Source: Prevotella sp. CAG:732 (GTDB lineage Bacteria; Bacteroidota; Bacteroidia; Bacteroidales; Bacteroidaceae). Taken from it: a stretch of DNA of 35,520 bases. The translations under genes were made by a program, and so were the position numbers. Shown in pieces: positions 1-8,912 of the stretch (the stretch's first letter is position 1; every line of letters starts with the position of its first letter). The notes beneath the pieces were generated by a model. That model ran no database searches and had not been told where the DNA came from. It saw only the letters and a list, made by a program, of their open reading frames with translations. The stretch covers positions 1-35,520 of the forward strand of contig FR893221.1 of NCBI GenBank assembly GCA_000436035.1, in the 5' to 3' direction.

Positions 1-101
1 TGGAGAACCGCAGCACCATCAGCCTGTTTTGCAACTTTTCCGGTCTCAATTGTGATGGTTCTTCCATCAGGCAATTGAACACTTTTTGTAATTACGTTCA
101 T
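1..101 (-). CDS. pnp: Polyribonucleotide nucleotidyltransferase, N-terminal fragment
   Basis: This is the first 33 codons of a gene reading off the left edge on the minus strand. The translation begins MNVITKSVQLPDGRTITIET, which I recognise as the start of Bacteroidetes PNPase, the 3'-5' phosphorolytic exoribonuclease of mRNA turnover. The start codon is supported by a promoter-like -7 box about 54 bases upstream on the same strand. Only the first strand of the first RNase PH domain is visible, so the call rests on N-terminal resemblance alone. Confidence 0.82.
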   Translation of the reverse strand, partial: MNVITKSVQLPDGRTITIETGKVAKQADGAAVL

Positions 102-154
102 CTAAAATTTAAAAACTTATTGTTTTGTCTAACATCTAAATATATAAAACGCTG

Positions 155-162
155 CAAAGATA
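155..162 (-). promoter_or_regulatory. Promoter -7 box for pnp
   Basis: On the minus strand this reads TATCTTTG, a match to the Bacteroidetes sigma consensus TAnnTTTG, and lies upstream of the pnp start. No convincing -33 TTTG is present at the usual 19-21 base distance. Confidence 0.55.
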
Positions 163-258
163 CCTTTTTAATTATTAATAAACGAATAAAAGCGCAACTA
201 TTTTCTACATTTTTAAATTATTTATCTATCTAAGATACAATATTCACAATTTTATTGC

Positions 259-266
259 TACCTTTG
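259..266 (+). promoter_or_regulatory. Promoter -7 box for the thioredoxin-like lipoprotein gene
   Basis: TACCTTTG matches the Bacteroidetes TAnnTTTG -7 element and lies 31 bases upstream of the ATG at 298. The -33 element is not obvious. It is divergent from the pnp promoter, so the 196-base gap holds two outward promoters. Confidence 0.5.
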
Positions 267-297
267 CAACCGATAATTTCGCAAAATACAGAAATAA

Positions 298-1476
298 ATG
301 AAAATAACTAGACTCTTTTCAGCAGCAGTGATTATGGTAGCTGCGCTGGCTTTTACCTCTTGCAACAACAAGAAGTTCCACATCAACGGCAACATCACTG
401 ACGCCAAAGATTCCATGCTTTACTTGGAGAACATCAGTCTCAATGGTCCTGAGAAAATAGACTCTGTCAAGTTGGGTGAAGATGGTTCATTTGCTTTCGA
501 AGAGAATGCGATGGACTCCATCACCCCAGAATTCTATCGACTGAGAATCGCCAACCAGACCATCAACCTTTCCATTGACTCCACGGAAACGGTCAGCGTC
601 AAGGCAGCTTATCCTACGATGAGCTATAAATACGAGGTGGAAGGCTCTGAGAATTGTTCTACTATCAAGGAGCTGTCTCTCAAGCAGATGAACTTGCAGA
701 ATACGCTCAATGAGATTGTCAAGAACCCGAACGTAGGCGTAGATTCCATGAACTTGGTCATCGCACGTGTCATCGACAACTACAAGCAAGACATCAAAAA
801 TCATTATATCTTCAAGGCACCGATGAAGGCATCCTCTTATTATGCCCTCTTCCAAACCATCCAGTTGGGCGGTACCAACTCCTTGATTTTCAATCCTCGC
901 AACAACAAGGAAGATGTTAGAGTTTTCGCAGCGGTAGCCACCAGTTGGGATACTTATTATCCTAACGCAGAACGTGGCAAGAACCTCCACAACATCGCCA
1001 TACAAGGCATGAAGGACATCCGCATCATGGAAAACCAGATGGCTTCACAGCAGATTGACGCCAGCAAGGTGAGCGTGAATGGTTGCATCGACCTTGCACT
1101 GGAAGACAACAAGGGTGTGACACGCCATCTCACCGACCTCAAAGGCAAAGTAGTACTGCTCGACTTCCATCTCTTCGCCAACAAAGAAAGCGCCAAGCGC
1201 ATCATGATGTTGCGCGAGCTATACAATAAGTATCATGCCGCAGGTTTGGAAATCTATCAGGTTTCTGTTGACCCAGACGAGCACTTCTGGAAGACCTCTA
1301 CATCTGCCATTCCATGGATAAGTGTTCGTGACGAGAATGGCATTCAAGGAACAAGCGTACAATCATACAACGTACAGAGCATTCCTACCTTCTTCTTGAT
1401 AGACCGCAACAACACCTTGCAAGCTCGTGATGTGCAGATCAAGGATATTGACGCAGCCATCAAGAACTTATTATAA
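298..1476 (+). CDS. Lipoprotein with DUF4369-like and thioredoxin-like (TlpA/AhpC-TSA) domains, active-site cysteines lost
   Basis: The 392-aa product has a lipoprotein signal peptide (hydrophobic residues 7-20, lipobox ending at Cys22), so it is probably anchored in the periplasm. Residues about 27-120 resemble the DUF4369 domain common in Bacteroidetes, followed by a helical linker. From about 258 there is a thioredoxin-like domain: beta strand GKVVLLDF at 283-290 and a cis-proline loop SIPTFFLID around Pro363. Where the family has WCGPC there is HLFANKES (291-298), with no cysteine. The fold is recognisable but a thiol-disulfide role is unlikely; a binding or structural role is inferred. 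It lies 39 bases upstream of the acetylesterase gene in the same direction and may be cotranscribed. Confidence 0.8.
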   Translation: MKITRLFSAAVIMVAALAFTSCNNKKFHINGNITDAKDSMLYLENISLNGPEKIDSVKLGEDGSFAFEENAMDSITPEFYRLRIANQTINLSIDSTETVSVKAAYPTMSYKYEVEGSENCSTIKELSLKQMNLQNTLNEIVKNPNVGVDSMNLVIARVIDNYKQDIKNHYIFKAPMKASSYYALFQTIQLGGTNSLIFNPRNNKEDVRVFAAVATSWDTYYPNAERGKNLHNIAIQGMKDIRIMENQMASQQIDASKVSVNGCIDLALEDNKGVTRHLTDLKGKVVLLDFHLFANKESAKRIMMLRELYNKYHAAGLEIYQVSVDPDEHFWKTSTSAIPWISVRDENGIQGTSVQSYNVQSIPTFFLIDRNNTLQARDVQIKDIDAAIKNLL

Positions 1477-1515
1477 GGTTTAGACAATTCACAAGAACCT
1501 AATACACTAAAAAAA

Positions 1516-2970
1516 ATGAACAAGAAACTAGTAGTTTTAGCAGCTTTGTCGTTCTCCTTCTTAGGAGCACAAGCAAAAGTGAAGTTGCCACACATTCTTG
1601 GCAACAACATGATTCTTCAACAGAATGCAGAGGCCAACCTTTGGGGCTGGGATAAGCCTGGAACCGAAGTCAATGTCACCGCCTCTTGGTCTTCACAGAA
1701 ATGGACAGCCAAGACCGACAAAGATGGCAAATGGCAAGTGAAGGTACAAACTCCAAAAGCTAGTTACACGCCATTATCCATCACCTTCGATGATGGCGAG
1801 CCTGTGACACTCAGCAACATCCTTGTTGGCGAGGTTTGGGTTTGTGCTGGCCAAAGCAACATGGAAATGCCAGTCAAAGGTTTCGGCAACTGCCCTGTGG
1901 AAGGTTACAATAAAGCGGTGGTTGAAGCCAACCAATACAAAGGTATCCACTATGTTAAGATACCTAGCGTGATGAGCAACAAGCCATTGGATGACGCTAG
2001 CTGCGAGTGGAAAGAGATTTCTCCTGAAACTGTAGGCGAAGCTTCTGCCACAGGATATTTCTTCGCCCAAGTAGTCAACAAAGCGCTTGACATCCCTGTA
2101 GGTTTGGTCATGGCCAACAAAGGCGGAACCCGTGTAGAGAGTTGGCTCGACCGTGACTATCTGAAGAAGAACACAAAAGAAGAGACAGACTCTGCCAAGA
2201 TAGTCAAGAGCAAGAAATTCAAGTGGGACTTTCACTACCCTCTTCTTTGGGGTAATGGCACCTTCCACCCTATTCTTAACTATACCGTAAAAGGCATTCT
2301 GTTCTACCAGGGCTGTTCCAACGTAGGCGACCCAGATGGTCAATACACCCAACGTCTCGCCGACTTGGTAGCTCAATGGCGAAGAGATTTCAAGCAAGGA
2401 GACATACCTTTCTACTTCGTACAGATTGCTCCTTATCATAATGGTGATGTTAATGGCGACTGGGGTCCTAAGCTCCGCGAGCAACAGTTTAACGCTGCCA
2501 AAATCATTCCTAACAGCGGCATCGTATGTACCGAAGATCTAGTTTATCCATACGAGGTAGAGCAGATTCATCCATGCCAGAAGCGCCAAGTGGGCGAACG
2601 TCTCGCTTATCAAGCTCTCAATAAGACATACGGCATGAAGAACCTCATCTGCGAGAGCATGACATTCAAGGAGATGAAGATAGTAGGCGACACCGTGAAG
2701 GTACATTTCGACAACGAATTTGGTGCCTATAATCGCTTCGAGGGAATAGAAGGCTTTGAGGTAGCAGGTGAGGACAAGGTCTTCCACAAGGCGACAGCCA
2801 AACATATTTGGCAAGAAGGCAACGACGGATGGAATGAGTGCATCGCCGTAACCTGTCCTGAGGTCAAGAAGCCTGTAGCATTGCGTTACTGCTTCCGCAA
2901 CTTCCAACTTGGTAATATGGCAAATGCCGGAGGTCTGCCTCTCTTCCCATTCCGAACAGACAATTGGTAA
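1516..2970 (+). CDS. Sialate O-acetylesterase family protein (SGNH hydrolase)
   Basis: The 484-aa protein has a cleavable signal peptide (residues 1-20, ending AQA) and is expected in the periplasm or outside. The family motif CAGQSNMEM at about 110-118 carries the nucleophile Ser115. The C-terminal catalytic histidine is His352 in EQIHPCQKRQVGERLA. The N-terminal part (about 21-100) is a beta-rich domain usual for this family. Characterised members remove O-acetyl groups from sialic acids or from decorated polysaccharides such as xylan, so the substrate here is not determined. The usual acid next to the histidine appears as Glu349-Gln350. A hairpin terminator follows 28 bases after the stop. 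Confidence 0.88.
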   Translation: MNKKLVVLAALSFSFLGAQAKVKLPHILGNNMILQQNAEANLWGWDKPGTEVNVTASWSSQKWTAKTDKDGKWQVKVQTPKASYTPLSITFDDGEPVTLSNILVGEVWVCAGQSNMEMPVKGFGNCPVEGYNKAVVEANQYKGIHYVKIPSVMSNKPLDDASCEWKEISPETVGEASATGYFFAQVVNKALDIPVGLVMANKGGTRVESWLDRDYLKKNTKEETDSAKIVKSKKFKWDFHYPLLWGNGTFHPILNYTVKGILFYQGCSNVGDPDGQYTQRLADLVAQWRRDFKQGDIPFYFVQIAPYHNGDVNGDWGPKLREQQFNAAKIIPNSGIVCTEDLVYPYEVEQIHPCQKRQVGERLAYQALNKTYGMKNLICESMTFKEMKIVGDTVKVHFDNEFGAYNRFEGIEGFEVAGEDKVFHKATAKHIWQEGNDGWNECIAVTCPEVKKPVALRYCFRNFQLGNMANAGGLPLFPFRTDNW

Positions 2971-2998
2971 ATAGTACATCGGGAGTTTTTTCCAATGA

Positions 2999-3040
2999 CC
3001 ACACGAGAGGCATAAAACGACCTCCCGTGTGGTTTTTTAT
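2999..3040 (+). terminator. Intrinsic terminator after the acetylesterase gene
   Basis: A 12-base stem (2999-3010 with 3021-3032, one mismatch) encloses a 10-base loop and is followed directly by six T residues (3033-3038). Confidence 0.85.
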
Positions 3041-3072
3041 TGACGTAACGCTTCACATTACTTCATATAACT

Positions 3073-3606
3073 ATGGCACATATTTTAGACAAATTCAAGT
3101 ACTGCCCCGTATGCGGTTCTTCCCACTTTGAAATCAACAATGTCAAGAGCAAGAAATGCCAAGATTGCGGATTTTCCTACTATCTCAATGCTAGTAGCGC
3201 AACTGTAGCTCTCATTCTCAATGACAAAGACGAACTACTAGTCGTTCGTCGCAAGAATGACCCTGGCAAAGATATGCTAGATATGCCAGGCGGTTTTATC
3301 GATATGGACGAAACTGGTGAAGAAGGCATGGCAAGGGAGGTGAAAGAAGAAACTGGACTAGAGGCTACCGAGGTAACCTATCAGTTCAGTTATCCAAACA
3401 CCTATCTTTATTCGGGCTTTGTGGTTCATACGCTAGACATGTTTTTCAAGGTAAAGGTGAAAGACCTATCCCATGTCGAGGCAATGGATGATGCGGCAGC
3501 CTATTATTGGATTCCATTGTCAGAAATACACATAGAAGACTTTGCCTTTGATTCTATCCGAAAAGGGCTCAAGCGTTTTCTTGCAACAGAAAACAAGTCT
3601 GCATAA
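3073..3606 (+). CDS. Nudix hydrolase with N-terminal zinc ribbon
   Basis: The 177-aa protein opens with a zinc ribbon (Cys11-x2-Cys14 and Cys29-x2-Cys32). A complete Nudix box follows at residues 74-96, fitting GX5EX7REUXEEXGU exactly (G74, E80, R88-E89, E92-E93, G95). The zinc ribbon joined to a Nudix domain recalls NudC-type NADH pyrophosphatases, but the protein is shorter than NudC and the NudC substrate motif (SQPWPFPQS) is absent. It should hydrolyse a nucleoside diphosphate linked to some moiety; the substrate is unknown. It stands alone between a terminator upstream and the topA promoter downstream. Confidence 0.88.
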   Translation: MAHILDKFKYCPVCGSSHFEINNVKSKKCQDCGFSYYLNASSATVALILNDKDELLVVRRKNDPGKDMLDMPGGFIDMDETGEEGMAREVKEETGLEATEVTYQFSYPNTYLYSGFVVHTLDMFFKVKVKDLSHVEAMDDAAAYYWIPLSEIHIEDFAFDSIRKGLKRFLATENKSA

Positions 3607-3724
3607 ACGACCACTTTTGCTATTCAATAGAAGAAACGGACAGAAAAGAATCGCTTTATGCCCCCAAAACATTAAAAAACTAAAAAAAAACACTATATAA
3701 TAAGGTATAAGCAAAAAGTTTATT

Positions 3725-3732
3725 TACTTTTG
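3725..3732 (+). promoter_or_regulatory. Promoter -7 box for topA
   Basis: TACTTTTG matches TAnnTTTG and sits 27 bases before the topA ATG. A clear -33 element is not visible in the A-rich sequence upstream. Confidence 0.5.
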
Positions 3733-3759
3733 CCAACCAAAAGAAACTGAATAAAGCTT

Positions 3760-6087
3760 ATGCAAGAAAATTTAGTAATCGTCGAGAGCCCTGCAAAGGC
3801 CAAGAAAATCGAAGAGTTTTTAGGTAAAGACTATAAGGTAATGTCTTCTTACGGTCATATCCGTGACCTGAAGAAGAGGGAACTTAGTATAGACGAGAAA
3901 ACGATGGAACCCGACTATGAGATTCCAGAGGAAAAGAAAAAACTCGTCACAGAATTGAAAACTACTGCGAAGAAAGCCAAGAAGATTTGGTTGGCTTCCG
4001 ATGAGGACCGCGAAGGAGAAGCTATCAGCTGGCACCTTTGCGAAGTTCTCGGATTGGATGAGGAGAAGACGAGCCGTATCGTCTTCCACGAAATCACCAA
4101 GCCAGCCATTATGGAGGCTATTGAGCATCCACGCCACTTGGACATGAACTTGGTCAATGCACAGCAGGCTCGCCGTGTACTCGACCGTTTGGTGGGTTTC
4201 AAACTTTCCCCAGTATTGTGGAGAAAGGTGAAGCCTGCTCTTTCCGCAGGAAGAGTACAGAGCGTCGCCGTTCGCCTGATTGTTGAGCGTGAGCGTGAAA
4301 TTCAGAAATTCAAAAGCGAGCCATACTATCGTGTGGTTGCGATTTTCGCTTTACTCAACGAAGATGGAAATGCCACAGAGGTAAAAGCAGAACTTGACAA
4401 ACGTTTCAAGACACATGAAGAAGTGGAGGAGTTCTTGGAGAAATGCAAGGATGCAAAGTTCATGGTAGAGTCTGTTAGCAAGAAGCCTCTGAAACGTACT
4501 CCTGCACCTCCGTTCACCACTTCCACCCTACAACAGGAAGCTGCCAGAAAGTTAGGTTTTACCGTCAGCCAGACCATGATGATCGCCCAAAAGTTGTACG
4601 AAAGCGGACGCATCACTTACATGCGTACCGATAGCGTCAACCTCTCCACCCTCTGCACCAATGCCAGCAAGGATGAAATCATCAAGGTTTATGGCAAAGA
4701 ATATAGCCATCCACGTGCCTACCACACCCACTCAAAAGGTGCCCAGGAAGCGCACGAGGCCATCCGTCCTACCTATATGAGTGAGACGAGCATTGATGGC
4801 ACAAGCCAGGAGAAGAGACTTTACGAACTGATTTGGAAGCGCACCATCGCATCACAGATGGCTGACGCACAAATCGAGAAGACCACCGTCACCATCAGTA
4901 TCGATGACACAGACGAGAAGTTTGTTGCCAATGGCGAGGTCATCACCTTCGATGGTTTCATCAAGGTTTATCGAGAGTCAACCGACGATGAAGACAATTC
5001 TGAGGATTCTACACACATCTTGCCTGCCATGCAAGAAGGTGACGAATTGCAGCGCCGCGAGATTACCGCTACAGAGAGATTCTCTGCTGCACCACTGCGA
5101 TATACTGAGGCAAGTCTCGTCAAGAAACTTGAGGATTTGGGTATCGGTCGTCCATCAACATACGCTCCTACCATCAGTACCATTCAGCAACGCGAATATG
5201 TACAGAAAGGCGACAAGAAGGGCGAGGAACGTTCTTACACCGTTGACTCCCTAAAGGGCATCAAGGTTACACAAAAGATTAAGAAAGAAATCGCTGGCAA
5301 CGAGAAAGGAAAGCTTTTGCCTACAGATATCGGAATTGTCGTCAATGACTTTTTGATGGAAAACTTTCCAGGCATCATGGACTACAACTTCACTGCCAAT
5401 GTGGAGCAGAAGTTTGATGACATCGCCGAGGGTAAGACCGATTGGAACAAGTGGATGAAAAACTTCGACAAAGAATTTGAGCCTGAGGTTGACCAAGTGA
5501 TGAACGCACGCAGCGAGCATAAAGCTGGCGAGCGAGAGCTTGGTAATGATCCAAAGTCTGGACGCCCAGTATTCGTTAAGATTGGTCGTTTCGGTCCTGT
5601 CGTACAGATTGGAACTGCCGATGACAAGGACAAGCCTCAGTTCGCCCAACTGCCAGCCGACAAGAGTATCGAGACCATTACCCTGGAAGAAGCTTTGGAA
5701 CTCTTCAAGCTTCCTCGCGAACTGGGTGATTTCGAAGGTAGCAAGGTATCCATCGGAACAGGCCGCTTCGGCCCATACGTTCTCCACAACCGTAAGTACG
5801 TATCAATCCCTAAGGAGGAAGACCCGATGACGATTACACTGGAGAGAGCAATCAAACTCATCAACGAGAAACGAGAGGCAGAACAGAAACGTCATCTCAA
5901 GACATTCGCCGAGGACAGCAAGTTGGAACTTCTCAATGGTCGCTATGGTCCTTACATCGCCTACGATGGCAAGAACTATCGCTTGCCTAAGAACAAGATG
6001 GACAATGTGGAAGCATTGACATACGAAGAGTGTATGACCATCATCAAAGAGGCGCCAGAGCCAAAAGCAACACGCCGAAGAAAATAA
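3760..6087 (+). CDS. topA: DNA topoisomerase I (type IA)
   Basis: The 775-aa enzyme relaxes negatively supercoiled DNA by single-strand passage. A Toprim domain begins at residue 5 (VIVESPAKAKKIEEFLG), with the acidic metal-binding motif DEDREGE at about 81-87. The nucleophile is Tyr287 in RITYMRTDS. The C-terminal part (about 590-765) carries several copies of the TopA C-terminal repeat, recognisable as GRFGPVV, GRFGPYV and GRYGPYI, and ends in a basic RRRK tail. There are no Cys4 zinc fingers, as is usual in Bacteroidetes TopA, and the length fits. aroK follows after 17 bases and speA after that on the same strand, so all three may share a transcript. Confidence 0.97.
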   Translation: MQENLVIVESPAKAKKIEEFLGKDYKVMSSYGHIRDLKKRELSIDEKTMEPDYEIPEEKKKLVTELKTTAKKAKKIWLASDEDREGEAISWHLCEVLGLDEEKTSRIVFHEITKPAIMEAIEHPRHLDMNLVNAQQARRVLDRLVGFKLSPVLWRKVKPALSAGRVQSVAVRLIVEREREIQKFKSEPYYRVVAIFALLNEDGNATEVKAELDKRFKTHEEVEEFLEKCKDAKFMVESVSKKPLKRTPAPPFTTSTLQQEAARKLGFTVSQTMMIAQKLYESGRITYMRTDSVNLSTLCTNASKDEIIKVYGKEYSHPRAYHTHSKGAQEAHEAIRPTYMSETSIDGTSQEKRLYELIWKRTIASQMADAQIEKTTVTISIDDTDEKFVANGEVITFDGFIKVYRESTDDEDNSEDSTHILPAMQEGDELQRREITATERFSAAPLRYTEASLVKKLEDLGIGRPSTYAPTISTIQQREYVQKGDKKGEERSYTVDSLKGIKVTQKIKKEIAGNEKGKLLPTDIGIVVNDFLMENFPGIMDYNFTANVEQKFDDIAEGKTDWNKWMKNFDKEFEPEVDQVMNARSEHKAGERELGNDPKSGRPVFVKIGRFGPVVQIGTADDKDKPQFAQLPADKSIETITLEEALELFKLPRELGDFEGSKVSIGTGRFGPYVLHNRKYVSIPKEEDPMTITLERAIKLINEKREAEQKRHLKTFAEDSKLELLNGRYGPYIAYDGKNYRLPKNKMDNVEALTYEECMTIIKEAPEPKATRRRK

Positions 6088-6104
6088 AAAGTAATAAGAG
6101 AGAA

Positions 6105-6632
6105 ATGAAGTCTATCATCATCATCGGATATATGGGTGCCGGCAAGACTACTGTCGGCAAAGCCCTTGCCAAGGAATTAGGCATTATGTTTTATGACCTC
6201 GACTGGTATATCGAGTCTCGTATGCACAAGACCGTCAAACAGATTTTTGACGAAAGTGGCGAGGATGGTTTCCGTCAAATAGAACATAACATGCTGCATG
6301 AAGTGGCAGAGTTTGAGAACATCGTGCTCAGTTGCGGAGGCGGCACCCCATGCTTTTTCGACAATATGGACTACATGAATCAATTGGGAGAGACCGTTTA
6401 CCTCAAGGCATCTCCCGAAACACTTTATGCCCACCTTAAAATGGGAAAGGGCGTGCGTCCATTGTTGCTCAACAAGACGCCTGAAGAGGTTCAAGTCTTC
6501 ATCCGTGAGCAACTCCAGAAACGAGAGCCTTTCTATGAGAAGGCAAAGCATATATTCGATGTCAACGTGATGGATAATTTCGATAAAATCAATGAGACCG
6601 TTGCGCAGATACGCCAACTGCTCAACATATAA
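6105..6632 (+). CDS. aroK: Shikimate kinase
   Basis: The 175-aa enzyme phosphorylates shikimate at O3 in the chorismate pathway. The Walker A loop is GYMGAGKTT at residues 8-16, the substrate aspartate motif is DLDWYIE at about 32-38, the second shikimate-binding loop is the glycine triplet in LSCGGGTP, and an arginine of the lid occurs in VRPLL. The reading frame is open further upstream to 6030, but that stretch overlaps topA in another frame and reads as non-conserved basic sequence. The ATG at 6105 puts the P-loop at the normal distance from the N terminus. Confidence 0.95.
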   Translation: MKSIIIIGYMGAGKTTVGKALAKELGIMFYDLDWYIESRMHKTVKQIFDESGEDGFRQIEHNMLHEVAEFENIVLSCGGGTPCFFDNMDYMNQLGETVYLKASPETLYAHLKMGKGVRPLLLNKTPEEVQVFIREQLQKREPFYEKAKHIFDVNVMDNFDKINETVAQIRQLLNI

Positions 6633-6686
6633 CCCAACAAAAAAGAACTTTCGTAAAACAGACAAAAAGCAAGACAAGAACAGAAA

Positions 6687-8579
6687 ATGAAGAAATGGAC
6701 TATTGAAGACTCGAAGGAGCTCTACAACATCAATGGTTGGGGCACTTCTTACTTTGGCATCAACGACAAGGGTGATGTCTATGTAACTCCATGCAAGGAC
6801 AACACACAAATCGACCTACGTGACATCATGGACGAGTTGGCTTTACGAGACATCAACGCTCCCGTATTGCTCCGTTTCCCTGACATTCTCGACAACCGCA
6901 TCGAGAAAACAGCCAGTTGCTTTCAGAAAGCCAAGGATGAGTATGGATACAAGGGAGAGAACTTTGTCATCTATCCTATCAAGGTCAACCAGATGCAACC
7001 GGTCGTAGAGGAGATTATCTCTCATGGCAAAAAGTTCAACCTGGGACTAGAAGCTGGTTCCAAACCTGAGCTTCACGCCGTCATTGCTGTTCAGGCACAG
7101 AGCGACTCGCTTATCATCTGTAACGGCTATAAGGACGAGAGTTATATCGAACTTGCCTTGCTCGCCCAGAAAATGGGTAAACGAATCTTCATCGTAGTGG
7201 AAAAGCTCAACGAACTTGACATCATCGCCAAAGCTGCCAAGAAACTCAATGTAAAGCCAAATATAGGAATCCGCATTAAGTTGGCATCTTCAGGCTCAGG
7301 AAAATGGGCTGAAAGTGGTGGCGATGCCTCTAAGTTCGGCTTGACAAGTGCCGAGCTTCTCACAGCACTCAACAAGATTGACGAGATGGGATTCCATGAT
7401 TGCTTACGACTCATCCACTTCCATATCGGTAGCCAAATCACCAAGATTCGCCGTATTCAGACTGCTCTTAGAGAGGCTGCACAATTCTATATCAATCTCC
7501 ACAAGATGGGATACAACGTAGATTTCGTGGATTGCGGTGGTGGTCTCGGTGTCGATTACGATGGCACTCGCTCATCCAGCAGCGAGAGCTCCGTCAACTA
7601 CTCCATCCAAGAATACGTGAACGACTGCGTATATACATTTGTCGAAGCAGCCAACAAGAACAATATCGAACATCCTAACTTGATTACAGAGAGTGGTCGT
7701 TCTTTGTCTGCCCACCACTCAGTCTTGGTCATCGATGTCTTGGAAACCGCTTCCTTGCCAGAGATGCCTGAGGAGTTTGAGGCTAAGGAGACAGACCACC
7801 AGTTGGTAAAAGACCTCTATGAGATATGGGACAACTTGAATCCACGCAATATGTTGGAGGACTGGCATGATGCAGAGCAAATCCGTGACGAAGCATTGCA
7901 GTTATTCTCCCATGGCATTGTTGACTTGAAGACTCGTGCAGAAATCGAGGCTATGTATTGGAGTGTATGTCATGAAATCAATAACCTCGCCAAGCACATG
8001 AAGCACGTGCCAGAGGAACTCCGTGGATTGGACAAGCTCCTCGCCGACAAGTATTTCTGCAACTTCTCTTTATTCCAAAGCCTTCCAGACAGTTGGGCGA
8101 TCGACCAGCTCTTCCCTATCATGCCAATCCAGCGATTGGATGAGCGACCTACACGCAATGCCACCTTGCAAGACATCACTTGCGACAGCGATGGCAAGAT
8201 TGCCAATTTCGTAACAGATGGACATATCGGTCATGTACTTCCACTCCATCCATTGAAGAGAAATGAGCCATACTATCTCGGTGTGTTCCTCGTAGGAGCT
8301 TATCAAGAGATTTTGGGTGATATGCACAACCTCTTCGGCGACACCAATGCCGCCCACATCTCTGTAAAGGACGGCAAATACAGCATCGACCAAATCTTTG
8401 ATGGCGAGACGGTAGAGGAAGTTTTGGACTATGTACAATACAACCCGAAGAAGTTGGTACGCCAATTAGAGCAATGGGTAACCAAGAGCGTAAAAGAAGG
8501 CAAGATTTCACTGGATGAGGGTAAGGAATTCCTTGGCACTTATCGCAATGGTCTCTTCGGATACACCTATTTACAATAA
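6687..8579 (+). CDS. speA: Biosynthetic arginine decarboxylase
   Basis: This 630-aa PLP enzyme of the fold III family converts arginine to agmatine, the first step of the agmatine route to putrescine and spermidine. The PLP lysine is Lys99 in YPIKVNQM. Further family signatures are the HIGSQ segment, the glycine loop CGGGLGVDYDG and the ESGRS motif in the barrel. The length is standard for SpeA. It follows aroK by 54 bases. Its TAA stop is followed in the same reading frame by an open relic of a metal-binding domain (8580-8822), and argB lies beyond that. Confidence 0.96.
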   Translation: MKKWTIEDSKELYNINGWGTSYFGINDKGDVYVTPCKDNTQIDLRDIMDELALRDINAPVLLRFPDILDNRIEKTASCFQKAKDEYGYKGENFVIYPIKVNQMQPVVEEIISHGKKFNLGLEAGSKPELHAVIAVQAQSDSLIICNGYKDESYIELALLAQKMGKRIFIVVEKLNELDIIAKAAKKLNVKPNIGIRIKLASSGSGKWAESGGDASKFGLTSAELLTALNKIDEMGFHDCLRLIHFHIGSQITKIRRIQTALREAAQFYINLHKMGYNVDFVDCGGGLGVDYDGTRSSSSESSVNYSIQEYVNDCVYTFVEAANKNNIEHPNLITESGRSLSAHHSVLVIDVLETASLPEMPEEFEAKETDHQLVKDLYEIWDNLNPRNMLEDWHDAEQIRDEALQLFSHGIVDLKTRAEIEAMYWSVCHEINNLAKHMKHVPEELRGLDKLLADKYFCNFSLFQSLPDSWAIDQLFPIMPIQRLDERPTRNATLQDITCDSDGKIANFVTDGHIGHVLPLHPLKRNEPYYLGVFLVGAYQEILGDMHNLFGDTNAAHISVKDGKYSIDQIFDGETVEEVLDYVQYNPKKLVRQLEQWVTKSVKEGKISLDEGKEFLGTYRNGLFGYTYLQ

Positions 8580-8822
8580 AATTCTCCGTTATTTTGCACT
8601 CGAAATTGCGAGAATAAGATCAAAGGCAACCTTCGCTTCGAGAAGGGCATCAAGGACATCCAGACTAGCGTGCCAGATCAAAAGGTAACTATCCAGTATG
8701 ATGCCGACAAGACCAACCCTGAGAAAATCGCCAAGGGCTTTGCCAAGATTGGTTATGAAGCAACAGTCGTAAATGGAGAAGCTAAAAAAGCAGGTTGCAG
8801 TGGTTGCGACAAGAAAAAATAA
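8580..8822 (+). pseudogene. Relic of a heavy-metal-associated (HMA) domain protein
   Basis: The stretch is open for 80 codons in the same frame as speA after the speA stop, but has no ATG or plausible start. It translates as an HMA fold: NCENKIKGNLRFEKGIKDI, then a beta-rich middle and KGFAKIGYEATVV, ending in a lysine-rich tail with CSGC. Bacteroidetes homologues start with a signal peptide and a CxxC metal site. Here the signal peptide is missing, and the bases at 8584-8609 look as if single bases were lost near the CxxC: another frame gives FSVILH, which fits the missing first strand. I read it as a decayed copper or metal chaperone. Confidence 0.7.
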
Positions 8823-8854
8823 TAGTTAAAGAATAAAAAGAAATAAATGTATCT

Positions 8855-8885
8855 TTGATTATTACTCAAATTAATCGTACTTTTG
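8855..8885 (+). promoter_or_regulatory. argB promoter
   Basis: A -33 TTG (8855-8857, within TTTG) is separated by 20 bases from the -7 box TACTTTTG (8878-8885), an excellent Bacteroidetes promoter. Transcription should start about 20 bases before the argB ATG. The -7 box lies inside the left arm of the inverted repeat at 8873-8908. Confidence 0.75.
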
Positions 8886-8908
8886 TAGAGAATTACAAAA
8901 GTACGATT
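8873..8908 (+). promoter_or_regulatory. Perfect 15-base inverted repeat overlapping the argB promoter
   Basis: The left arm (8873-8887) and right arm (8894-8908) are perfect reverse complements around a 6-base loop, with T residues continuing to 8912, just before ATG 8913. As RNA it would be a terminator-like hairpin for anything transcribed from speA. As DNA it could be an operator covering the argB -7 box and transcription start. The sequence does not decide between these roles. Confidence 0.7.
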
Positions 8909-8912
8909 TTTT

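Noticed and set aside
1774..2484. A 236-aa minus-strand ORF
   Set aside because: It is a shadow of the sialate O-acetylesterase gene, whose motifs are unmistakable on the other strand.
6030..6104. Longer start for shikimate kinase
   Set aside because: The extension lies over the end of topA and would put 25 non-conserved residues before the P-loop domain.
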